The notes beneath the pieces were generated by a model. That model saw nothing but the letters and a program-made list of their open reading frames with translations. It did no database searches and was not told where the DNA came from. A DNA stretch of 64,000 bases from Caballeronia jiangsuensis (GTDB lineage: Bacteria; Pseudomonadota; Gammaproteobacteria; Burkholderiales; Burkholderiaceae). Positions within the stretch are counted from its first letter, which is position 1. Each line of letters begins with the position of its first letter. This document shows, piece by piece, positions 55,372 through 63,818 of the stretch. The stretch spans positions 118,119 through 182,118 of the forward strand of contig JFHF01000009.1 of NCBI GenBank assembly GCA_000648925.1. Reading direction: 5' to 3'. Position numbers and translations under genes: made by a program.

Positions 55372-58300
55372 TGCTGTCAGTGGATCGATGGACCTGACTC
55401 CGCCGTCGCCGAAGAACCTCACGAACGCACGTGAAACCAGATTCGCCTACGACGCGAACAACCAACTCGTGGAAACTCGCGTTCTGAACATCGCCGTAGG
55501 CCGGTATAACATCGACGCAAAACCTCCTCAATATGAGTACGGTGTACAGGACATCGTTTCGTCAGTTCACTATGACGCGCTGGGTCATGCCGCAGTTACC
55601 GTAGACGGCAATAACAATTCCACATACACCTACTATGACCGCACCGGCCAGAAGATCCTTCAGATCGATCCGGAAGGGTACGCTGTCTCGTGGCAGCGAG
55701 ACGCCATGGGCCACGTTATACGCGAGGTGAGATTTGCTGCGCGCGGCGTTGCGAAACCGGACGCGAGTGCGGAGCCTCTGGAATTGATCTCCAAATGGCC
55801 GACGGGGGCGGACGACCGAACGACGGACTACACATACGATCGCAACGGACGCTTGACCAGCGATTCGCGGCTCAACGTGCGATATGCGAGTATCGACTCC
55901 AACGGGCGCGTCACTGAGTTGACCGGCTCGGCGATCAACAGTTACACCTATGACGGAGAGGGGCATCTGCTTCGCCGTGTAGATGCCAACGGAAGTCAGT
56001 ATGACTGGACCTACGACCAGATCGGCCGCGAGACGTCCGAGCAACTGCCAGCATTCACCGATTACCTTGGTCGGCAAGTACGGATCAAGACGACGCACGT
56101 GCGCGACGGCCTCGGCAATCTGATTCGCGAAACCAAGTGCAGTGCGGACGGCAATGCAGCAAACGACCATGTAACGATCTACGCCTACAACACTAGGGGG
56201 ATGATTACGTCATCGACCAATGCCAATGGCGTCACCACGGCCTTCGGGCACGATGCCATGGGCAACGTCACCCTGAGCACTTTCCAACGTGCCGATGCTG
56301 ACGGCAAGGTCATTAACGAGTCCAATAACTTCACCTACGACTCAGCAGGCCATCAGACGGCACGTTGGACAGTCTCAAACGGGAACAATGGTCCACAGAC
56401 GCAGACGCGGTATAACGCGTATGGCGAAGTGGTCGCTCAGGGAATGCCGAACGGTACCGACTTGCCATATTTCGCCGAGTACGACGGTATGGGCCGGGTG
56501 ATCAAGAGTAATGTCGATCGTGGCATTACACATGCATACGTCTACGATGCAAATGGCAATGCGACGCTAAAGATGGAGTCGCAGACGAGAGACCTGAAAG
56601 GCCTGACCATTGATCAGATCTTCGGCTACTCTGACATTTCGCAAACCTTCACGCAGTATGACAAACGCAACTTCGTTGTGGATGTCATTCAACCGACCAT
56701 GAGTTCGTCCGCGAATCACATGGGGTTGAGCGCGACGAAAATAGCGATCGTGGGAGCCTCGGATATTCCGGTTTCCGTTGGCGGAGGACTACTCGCGCCC
56801 AATACCGGAGTGGGAAGTCCGAACCCTGCACTGTCGGTTGGAACCACAGCGTTCTTTGGCGGAATGCAGGTTAAGTCCACTTTCTCACTGTATGGGAACT
56901 ATTCCGCTCCCTATACCGGCAGCGGGTTCAAGGGAGGTTTCATCCTTGAGTTGCCAGCGGCAGCTTCTCTGCGAGGTTTGTACGGCGCGTTCGATACGCA
57001 TGCGACCATAGACTATTCCGCGTCCGGCGTCGATGTACAGTCCCTTGGATTGGTGGATAGCCCTGTGATCGGAGTGGCCCCTTCGACGGGGCGCTTAGAA
57101 TATTACTCGTCGGAGAGTGATCCATCATCGATTAGCGCTCGGGTGCCAATCCAACTAAAGAACCAGGTTGGCCACGGAGGGGCGCTCGCCTATACGACGC
57201 GCATTTACATTCGTATCAAAAGTACGGGACAGGAAATCTGCGTGGCGACGCTCAACGGATCGCTGGATATGCCTGCAGACGCATCACCGTTTTCCAGCTT
57301 TTCATCCACTCGAACTGGCTCATTTGGGCCAGCCGCATGGATCTCGCTCAATAACATTGCCCTCACCACATCCAGCGTCAACACGCTTTACTTTCGTGTC
57401 AAAGGATCGACAGGTGCTTTCCAGACAGTTCCGGTGACGAATTATCCTGGTGTCGGTACGCCGGGCGCGGACCTGTCAGGGCTTTCGGCGGGTAACTATG
57501 AGATGGTGTTTGTCTCTGTCCAGTCGAACGGAGCCGTGCTTCAGCGATCCAGTTTCAATGTCAGTATGCCTGGCGGATCGGTCACGAGCGGAATCACCTA
57601 CTTCGATAACAGTGCGTATAGTGCGAATGCCATTGGGACCTTTGTGGTTCAACAAGGCTTCATCGATATGTACGACCTTCTCTCAAAATCGGGCGCCCGC
57701 ATCTCCCAAGCTTCCGTACAGTATCGCGTGAAGGGATCGACTGGCTCCTACTCGACGGGGATTCTTGCGTCTCTTGGAGCGACCGGGGCATTCAGATGGG
57801 ATACGCGCGGACTCGCGTCCGGCAGCTACGAGTTCCTGATTACGCTAAAGGACAGCAAAGGCGCGGCTCTCGACACGGTCACAGGCAATGCAAACACAAG
57901 TTCTGCCGCAGGCGTGTCTCCCCGATACCAGACGGGAGATACGACACGTTATGTCGTCTTCCGAAATCTGCCGGAGAACATTTTTTATGGGAGGATTCTG
58001 GAATACTCATCGCCACAGGCGTACAACGGCGCCGTTCAGAACGGGTCCGGGTCCACCTATGTTGCGGCGTCCATATCCAGTTCAGGATTCAGTTCCACAG
58101 ACTACTCCACGGTTGTCTGGAACGCACCCGCCTTTCCCGATACCGCCAACAAGACGTGGACTGTCAAGTTGACGCTGAAGTCTCAGGATGGCGCGGTAGT
58201 CTATCAGGGAACGTGCTCCATCACCTTGGGGGCAACCGGCCAGCCAATTGTCGCGATGCATAGCCAGACCCCGAATCACTCGATTACATTCACTCCTGAC

Positions 58301-61300
58301 GTTCCGAATGTAAACAAGATGACGCTTTATTATCGTCCGAAGGGAAGCACGGGCGATTTCAAGGCGGTCGTTGGCGGTCCATACGGATCAGGATACAGCC
58401 TGCATCAAAATCAGAATGGCACGTGGACATGGGATGAGTGTGGATCTCTTGATCCTTCCGTCGAATACGAGTACTACTACAAAGTATTTAACGGCCCGTA
58501 CAAGGGTAGTTATGCGGGTGCCGAAAGCGAATTTCTCGCCAAGATAAACGGAACGTTCCGGATGGCGAGTCCGCAAGAGAGTTCCCAGATCAAATGGGTC
58601 ATTGGCGGGCTGAATCAGACTGACATCACGGTTCATCGCAGTCAGACACACAATGCCTTCGGCGAGGTGTCGAGCGAGACCGACGGCAACGGCAACGTCA
58701 CGACCCTTTCCTACAACACGAAAGGGTACCTGACTAGCAAAGCGGATCCATTGACGATTGTGACGCTGGCTAACGGCTACGTAACGTCGATGGCCCCTGA
58801 GACTCATTACTTCTATGACCGGACGGGCAACGTCATTGGAGTACGCGACGCAAACGGAAATCTGAACTCGCAAGTCTGGAACTATGGCCTTGACGCACCC
58901 GCGATTGCCACGGAATGGCAGGGCATTCGTACTAGCGGACAGGCAGACGGTGGTACGCACGCGATGTCGTATGATGAGTTCGGCAACAACAGGATCATGG
59001 TGGAGCAGGTCGACGGAAATACTTCGCGTCGCACCGACTACACTTACGACCGCGTCGGAAATCTCATCGAGATCGATCGGCCGCAACTGTCGAATGGTCA
59101 ACGCAGCGTCGATCGATACGAATTGGACAGCCTCGGTCATCGCGTAGCCCATATCAACTCGTTGGGATTGCGTGACCGGACGTACTACGACTATGAAAGC
59201 CGAGTAACGCAGACGACAAGTGCCGCCGGTCGCATCACCACATACACCTATATCGCGAAGGACTCTGGTTGGGCGGTCACGACACGGGACGCCAACGGAC
59301 GCACTGTGGTTGACGTGCTCGACGCCTACGGCCGGACGGTCAATCACACCGATCTCGGAGGTCACGTCTATACCTATGCGTACAACTATGCGGGCTTGAT
59401 AGCGAAGCAGACGTCGACGGCTGGGCAGAACATCACCTATGAGTATTACGCGAACGGATTGATTCGAAGGATCTTGGACGCGGGGGTGAAGACTGACGCG
59501 CGTTTCGAATACGATCGGAATGGCAATCGAACGTTCGAGGGATACGCCTCGACCGTCGGCGCGTACGCGTTCCAGCAGTCGGAGGCGACGTACGACGCGC
59601 TGAACCGACTGGTGCTGGTGAAAGATCCGAGGTACACGATCCAATACGAGTATGACGCTGTGGGCAACCGCATTCATATGTCGGCTCAATACAACGACGG
59701 AATGACGGGCGCGAAGGCGAATCAGGACTATTGGTACCAGTACGACGCGATGAACCGGTTCACCGTGACGATGGGCATGCTCAAGGACGGCCGTCGCGGC
59801 ACCAGTGCAACCGATACGACTACCTGGGTGTGCGCGGGCACCTCTGGCGACGGGGTGGCGCTCATGTACGACTTGGCAGGTCAGCGACGTCAGGCGACCT
59901 ACGCCTCTGATGGTCATACGGAAAGCTACCTGTACGACGCAAACGGCTTGCTCACGGATACGCTCATCAACAACATATTGCGTGCACGCCGCACCAACGA
60001 CTTAGCGGGTCGCGTTACGGTCTATGGGGAATGGAACCCGAGTGGGGCGGCGACGAGCTCGCTCACTCGAACGTGGGATGGGGACAACCTCCTGCTGGAC
60101 GAGTACGACAATCAAAAGAAGGTCGGCACGCGCTACGAGCTGATGACCGATGGCACGATTGCCGCAGCTCAGACATATGGTGAGCCGACGACCATGCGCA
60201 CTACCTACACCTATGAGTGGTGGGATGCGGCAAAACAAAAGGAAGTAAAAGCACAGGCGTCGAATCAACAGATCGCGAGTTGGTCTCCGGGTTTTTCTCA
60301 GCTTACCTACGATGTCAACGGCCATTTGAAGAGCGCGTTCGACGCGTCGGGGAATCGTTCATTCAGCTATTGGACGGACGCGGATGGTCACGTTTTGCAA
60401 CGCGATGAGCTCAGCTATGGAGGCGCTGCGCGAGCCTCGCACGCCTATTACTACTTTGCCGACAATCAGATTGGCAACGTTGGCAATGACGGTGTCGACC
60501 GGATTGACTACGTCAAGCAAATGGCAACCGCCGGCGTTAGCCAGATCGGGCTAGACGATCGCTACAAGCGTTTCAAGCCGGCAAATTCGGCCGACTTCGA
60601 TGTGAACTATCAGCCGATTAACAGCTTGTATCCGGGGAGTGCGCCGGGTCGCTACACGGTTAAGGCAGGAGATACTTTGCGGGGTCTGGCTGCCGCCTAT
60701 TACGGCGATGCAACGTTGTGGTACGTAATAGCGGACGCGAATGGGTTGAGCGCGTCAGACGTGTTGACGCCCGGAAGTGTGTTGAGTATTCCGAACAAGG
60801 TCGAGAACATTCACAACTCTGCGACGACGTTCAAACCTTACGACGCCGGGAAGGCGATAGGCGATACGCGGCCCACGCTGCTTGAGCCGCCGCCTCAAGC
60901 GCGCGAGCTCGTCATCGCGCCGCTTAACATGAGTCGGCACTCGGGCAATAGTTGCGGATCGATCTTCGTGGTCGTGGTGGCGGTTATTGTCGCAGTCGTC
61001 GTGACAGTCGTGACGGAAGGAGCAGCTTCACCTGTGCTGGCCGAAGCATTGGAGGGCTTGGGAATGTCAATGGGGGCAGCGGAAGCCGCGGGCGGTGTCG
61101 GTGGAGTAATAGTTGGTGCGGCCGCTGGATCGGCGGCGAGCCAAGGCATTCTTATCTCAGCGGGGCAGCAGGGAAGCTTCAGTTTCGGGCAGATGGGTGT
61201 GGCCGCCGTTGCAGCAGGTGTGACGGCTGGAGTGGGCATCGGAATAGGCGGTGCTGGTGCTGCGGGAGGCAGCGCCGCAGGTTCGTCCGGCTCCGAAAGC

Positions 61301-62908
61301 ATGTGGGGCGCGGTGGCGGCAGGCGGGGCCCGATCTGTTGCGACGCAAGGGATGGAGATCGCGCTGGGAATGCAGCACGGATTCGACTGGAAAGGACTGG
61401 CTGCATCTGTGATCGCGTCAGGCGTGGGCTATGGTGTTGGTCAGACACGGCTGGGCGAGGTACCATACACTGGTGCGATGGCGTCTAGTTTGGCGGCGGG
61501 CACTGCGAGCACGCTCGTGCGTTGCGGCAGCCTTCAACGGGATGCGGCGGGAATCGTTGGCGACACGATCGGTGCGATGGTGACGGCGCAGATGGCGCAG
61601 CGTTCGGAGGACGTGGCAAGAGCTAAGACCGAGCAGATCATCAACGGCAACAGTGCTAACCCGCAGTTTATCCCTGCTGATGCAGCCTCGTTCGATGCGA
61701 CAGCGACGAGTTTGGGTCTGACGCCAGCGCAGGCGCGAGGGCTGTTAGCGGGCGATAGCGGTGCATCGCTTGTTAGCGATCCGTATTCGCCGTACACGCG
61801 GGGCGTAGATGCGCGCGCAGTGCCGTATCCGCAGATCACGGTACGCGAGTTGCCCCCGATCGACATACCTGTGATGGGCACGGTGCGTCCTTTGAGCGGA
61901 TGGGAGTCGTTCAAAGCGTTCAATCCGGTTGGTCAGTTCGCGGAGGGCATGTACGACCGTGGCGCTGCGATGGCGAGCGGCGTGTGGAATGCCGTGACAC
62001 ATCCTGTAGATACGGCCACTGCGATTGGCCAACACTACACGAATGCGTATGATGCTGGCCACCTTGGTGACACGATACTCAACGACGTCGGCAGTGCTAT
62101 AACAGGAAGCGTGAGTTCACTGCCCCCGCTTGCGGCAGTGAACGGGCTTTATCGGCAGGACACGGCCGGTGCAGCGTACGTATTTGGTGGATCTGCGATG
62201 GATGCGGCGTTGTTCGCTGCGCCAGAACTTGCAGGGCCAACAATGGCTCTCGGTGGAGCAGCGCTTGAACGCGGCGTTGCGATCTTCGGGCCGAAACTGG
62301 CTGATATGTTTGAGACGGGTTTAGCTCAAATGGGGGCGATCTCCTATGTCGTGGAGAAGAGCCCGACGTTCCAAAATAGTGCACTAGAAACAATGAGTCG
62401 CATAGAGTCTAGATTTGGAGGGGCAACTCGGGAGGTAGGTTTTATCGTCGATTCTGAATTCGGCAATATACTGACGGTTGCTCGTCAGCCCTATGGGCAA
62501 TTGGATTCAAGCTTCCGATTTGATTCTGCACAGTGGGATATGGCTGCGGGAAATTGGATTACACACAATCATCCGAGTGGTTTAACGCTAGGTCTTGAAG
62601 ACATGGCGGGAGCCGTATCAAGTGGAGCAAGGGGTATCCGAGCTTCGACTGCAGGTGGAACTTATGAGCTTGCGTTTGATGGAACCTTTGCGTCAGCCTA
62701 TCGCGGAGATTACGCCGGCGCGTATGGTTACCTTCATGCTCAGACCGGTGAAATCGGGCGTGGAATCATGACGGATATTCGTAGTGGTTCATTGACCGTT
62801 CCAAGCGGCTTGCAAGGAGTCCAATACAAGGGATTCTTGGCTAATGAAATGTGGGCTCGATTCGCTACCCAGGCGTCTGGCCTTCAGTATAGATTCATTC
62901 AGAGATAA
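55361..62908 (+). CDS. Giant YD-repeat (RHS) protein, C-terminal part with LysM and toxin domain
   Basis: 2515 residues. YD repeats resume at once (FAYDANNQLVETR). Residues 430-1085 are a non-YD insert with KGSTG repeats. More YD units follow to about 1760. A LysM domain is at 1765-1813 (YTVKAGDTLRGLAAAYYGD, LWYVIADANGLSASDVL). A hydrophobic segment near 1865-1888 and Gly/Ala-rich pretoxin follow. The last 180 residues drop in GC and contain His2402, His2404 and Asp2414 in THNHPSGLTLGLEDM, a JAMM/RadC-like metal site, likely the toxin. The usual Rhs core end (DPxGL type) is not seen. Confidence 0.8.
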   Translation: MYGDAVSGSMDLTPPSPKNLTNARETRFAYDANNQLVETRVLNIAVGRYNIDAKPPQYEYGVQDIVSSVHYDALGHAAVTVDGNNNSTYTYYDRTGQKILQIDPEGYAVSWQRDAMGHVIREVRFAARGVAKPDASAEPLELISKWPTGADDRTTDYTYDRNGRLTSDSRLNVRYASIDSNGRVTELTGSAINSYTYDGEGHLLRRVDANGSQYDWTYDQIGRETSEQLPAFTDYLGRQVRIKTTHVRDGLGNLIRETKCSADGNAANDHVTIYAYNTRGMITSSTNANGVTTAFGHDAMGNVTLSTFQRADADGKVINESNNFTYDSAGHQTARWTVSNGNNGPQTQTRYNAYGEVVAQGMPNGTDLPYFAEYDGMGRVIKSNVDRGITHAYVYDANGNATLKMESQTRDLKGLTIDQIFGYSDISQTFTQYDKRNFVVDVIQPTMSSSANHMGLSATKIAIVGASDIPVSVGGGLLAPNTGVGSPNPALSVGTTAFFGGMQVKSTFSLYGNYSAPYTGSGFKGGFILELPAAASLRGLYGAFDTHATIDYSASGVDVQSLGLVDSPVIGVAPSTGRLEYYSSESDPSSISARVPIQLKNQVGHGGALAYTTRIYIRIKSTGQEICVATLNGSLDMPADASPFSSFSSTRTGSFGPAAWISLNNIALTTSSVNTLYFRVKGSTGAFQTVPVTNYPGVGTPGADLSGLSAGNYEMVFVSVQSNGAVLQRSSFNVSMPGGSVTSGITYFDNSAYSANAIGTFVVQQGFIDMYDLLSKSGARISQASVQYRVKGSTGSYSTGILASLGATGAFRWDTRGLASGSYEFLITLKDSKGAALDTVTGNANTSSAAGVSPRYQTGDTTRYVVFRNLPENIFYGRILEYSSPQAYNGAVQNGSGSTYVAASISSSGFSSTDYSTVVWNAPAFPDTANKTWTVKLTLKSQDGAVVYQGTCSITLGATGQPIVAMHSQTPNHSITFTPDVPNVNKMTLYYRPKGSTGDFKAVVGGPYGSGYSLHQNQNGTWTWDECGSLDPSVEYEYYYKVFNGPYKGSYAGAESEFLAKINGTFRMASPQESSQIKWVIGGLNQTDITVHRSQTHNAFGEVSSETDGNGNVTTLSYNTKGYLTSKADPLTIVTLANGYVTSMAPETHYFYDRTGNVIGVRDANGNLNSQVWNYGLDAPAIATEWQGIRTSGQADGGTHAMSYDEFGNNRIMVEQVDGNTSRRTDYTYDRVGNLIEIDRPQLSNGQRSVDRYELDSLGHRVAHINSLGLRDRTYYDYESRVTQTTSAAGRITTYTYIAKDSGWAVTTRDANGRTVVDVLDAYGRTVNHTDLGGHVYTYAYNYAGLIAKQTSTAGQNITYEYYANGLIRRILDAGVKTDARFEYDRNGNRTFEGYASTVGAYAFQQSEATYDALNRLVLVKDPRYTIQYEYDAVGNRIHMSAQYNDGMTGAKANQDYWYQYDAMNRFTVTMGMLKDGRRGTSATDTTTWVCAGTSGDGVALMYDLAGQRRQATYASDGHTESYLYDANGLLTDTLINNILRARRTNDLAGRVTVYGEWNPSGAATSSLTRTWDGDNLLLDEYDNQKKVGTRYELMTDGTIAAAQTYGEPTTMRTTYTYEWWDAAKQKEVKAQASNQQIASWSPGFSQLTYDVNGHLKSAFDASGNRSFSYWTDADGHVLQRDELSYGGAARASHAYYYFADNQIGNVGNDGVDRIDYVKQMATAGVSQIGLDDRYKRFKPANSADFDVNYQPINSLYPGSAPGRYTVKAGDTLRGLAAAYYGDATLWYVIADANGLSASDVLTPGSVLSIPNKVENIHNSATTFKPYDAGKAIGDTRPTLLEPPPQARELVIAPLNMSRHSGNSCGSIFVVVVAVIVAVVVTVVTEGAASPVLAEALEGLGMSMGAAEAAGGVGGVIVGAAAGSAASQGILISAGQQGSFSFGQMGVAAVAAGVTAGVGIGIGGAGAAGGSAAGSSGSESMWGAVAAGGARSVATQGMEIALGMQHGFDWKGLAASVIASGVGYGVGQTRLGEVPYTGAMASSLAAGTASTLVRCGSLQRDAAGIVGDTIGAMVTAQMAQRSEDVARAKTEQIINGNSANPQFIPADAASFDATATSLGLTPAQARGLLAGDSGASLVSDPYSPYTRGVDARAVPYPQITVRELPPIDIPVMGTVRPLSGWESFKAFNPVGQFAEGMYDRGAAMASGVWNAVTHPVDTATAIGQHYTNAYDAGHLGDTILNDVGSAITGSVSSLPPLAAVNGLYRQDTAGAAYVFGGSAMDAALFAAPELAGPTMALGGAALERGVAIFGPKLADMFETGLAQMGAISYVVEKSPTFQNSALETMSRIESRFGGATREVGFIVDSEFGNILTVARQPYGQLDSSFRFDSAQWDMAAGNWITHNHPSGLTLGLEDMAGAVSSGARGIRASTAGGTYELAFDGTFASAYRGDYAGAYGYLHAQTGEIGRGIMTDIRSGSLTVPSGLQGVQYKGFLANEMWARFATQASGLQYRFIQR
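57205..58360 (+). repeat. Degenerate KGSTG-containing repeats inside RHS insert
   Basis: The motif Y-x-R-[VP]-K-G-S-T-G-x-[FY] occurs at about 57389 (YFRVKGSTGAF), 57719 (QYRVKGSTGSY) and 58328 (YYRPKGSTGDF), with a decayed first copy at 57205 (YIRIKSTGQE). Spacing is 330 and 610 bases. The units look like Ig-like or fibronectin-like beta domains. Confidence 0.6.
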
Positions 62909-62914
62909 TCGATT

Positions 62915-63232
62915 ATGAAAGGAAATCTCCCAACAACGTTGGATGCTGGTGTTGAATTCGGACTGACTCTACTGGATGAGAAGGGCCGTAGTGAACTCGC
63001 AACGATGGGTTTGTTCAATCCGCATATGAAGTATGAGACTGACTTCGTAAAAATTATTGGTTCTAGATTGGGGATCATCGATGGAAGCAATCAGGAGTTG
63101 TTGCGGGACATTGCTATCAAACAAGGAGATAAGCTGCATTTTTTGGAGATTGAGGGAGGTTCAATAGAGCCCGCGGCAGCGATGCGAATATTGCTTACAG
63201 CAATGTCAGAAAAAGCTGCTAAAGCGGGATAG
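62915..63232 (+). CDS. Candidate immunity protein for the RHS toxin
   Basis: 105 residues starting six bases after the RHS stop; AAAGGAAA-like AGAGATAATCG precedes ATG 62915 within the RHS end. The gene is AT-richer than the surroundings, matching the toxin domain. It begins MKGNLPTTLDAGVEFGLTLL and has no signal peptide or membrane segment, so it would act in the cytoplasm. No family recognised; function is inferred only from its place right after a polymorphic toxin. Confidence 0.6.
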   Translation: MKGNLPTTLDAGVEFGLTLLDEKGRSELATMGLFNPHMKYETDFVKIIGSRLGIIDGSNQELLRDIAIKQGDKLHFLEIEGGSIEPAAAMRILLTAMSEKAAKAG

Positions 63233-63260
63233 TCCGAACTGATGCAAGCTTGAATAGCTC

Positions 63261-63282
63261 AAGGGCCGCAAACGCGGCCCTT
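63261..63282 (+). terminator. Strong hairpin after RHS/immunity genes
   Basis: AAGGGCCGC (63261-63269) pairs with GCGGCCCTT (63274-63282) around AAAC, a perfect 9-bp stem 29 bases after the immunity stop. The A/T ends make it a plausible bidirectional terminator that also ends the minus-strand SymE remnant. Confidence 0.65.
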
Positions 63283-63289
63283 GGTGTTC

Positions 63290-63430
63290 TTACTCGCAGG
63301 TGATGGTGAGCTTGCCGTGCTCGACGGCGACTCTCACGCGCTGCCCGGGAGCGAATCCGGCGTGCTCGATCCATCGTCCTGCGAGCCTGATCCACGGAAA
63401 CAGGGGCGGCTCGGTGCGCAGATGGGCGGG
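63290..63430 (-). pseudogene. SymE-like toxin remnant (C-terminal part only)
   Basis: On the minus strand the frame ending with TAA at 63292-63290 reads PWIRLAGRWIEHAGFAPGQ then RVRVAVEHGKLTITCE, the SpoVT/AbrB-like end of SymE family type I toxins. A TAG at 63433-63431 cuts the frame and no start remains, so 47 codons survive. SymE-type genes are often found near RHS loci. Confidence 0.65.
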
Positions 63431-63440
63431 CTAGTGCCAG

Positions 63441-63818
63441 TTACGCTGGAAGCGCCGTGAATCCTGAATGGTCGCGAATCGTTCGATGAAGCGTCGCAGC
63501 AAGAGAGCGAGGGGCAGCGGGCGATCGCGTGTGGTTCGCTGGCAAAAAGTACGCGTCGAGGGTAAAAATCGGTCGGTGCGAGAGCAAGTCGGCAAAAGCC
63601 TTGTACCATAAGCGTTTGCAGGCGTCGGGAAGGGCGAATTTGCGGCCCCGCTCGGTTTGCGCAAAAGCGTCGAGCGCCACGGCCGCCTCGGCTGTGGCCG
63701 CCTGGTAGATCGGCTTGATGGCGCCCACCAGCGGCTTGCGATCTTTCCAGGTCGCCAGACTCAGCAAATTGCGGATCAGATGCACGATGCAGGTCTGGAT
63801 CTGGGTGGCAGGATAAAC
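63441..63818 (-). pseudogene. IS256-family (mutator-type) transposase fragment
   Basis: From 63818 leftward the minus strand encodes VYPATQIQTCIVHLIRN, LLSLATWKDRKPLVGAIKP and IYQAATAEAAVALDAFAQTE, a central piece of IS256 transposases with QTCIVHLIRNSL-type signature. After GRKFALPDAC the reading departs from the family, and there is no start or end. The right edge abuts an IS6-type inverted repeat at 63819. Confidence 0.75.

Noticed and set aside
55340..55375. Programmed -1 ribosomal frameshift at the A-rich site
   Set aside because: The downstream ORF is in the +1 (or -2) frame, not -1, so a classical slippery heptamer does not explain it; slippage, mutation or sequencing error fit better.
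58388..59917. 509-codon minus-strand ORF inside the RHS gene
   Set aside because: It mirrors YD-repeat coding sequence; no motifs or start signals.
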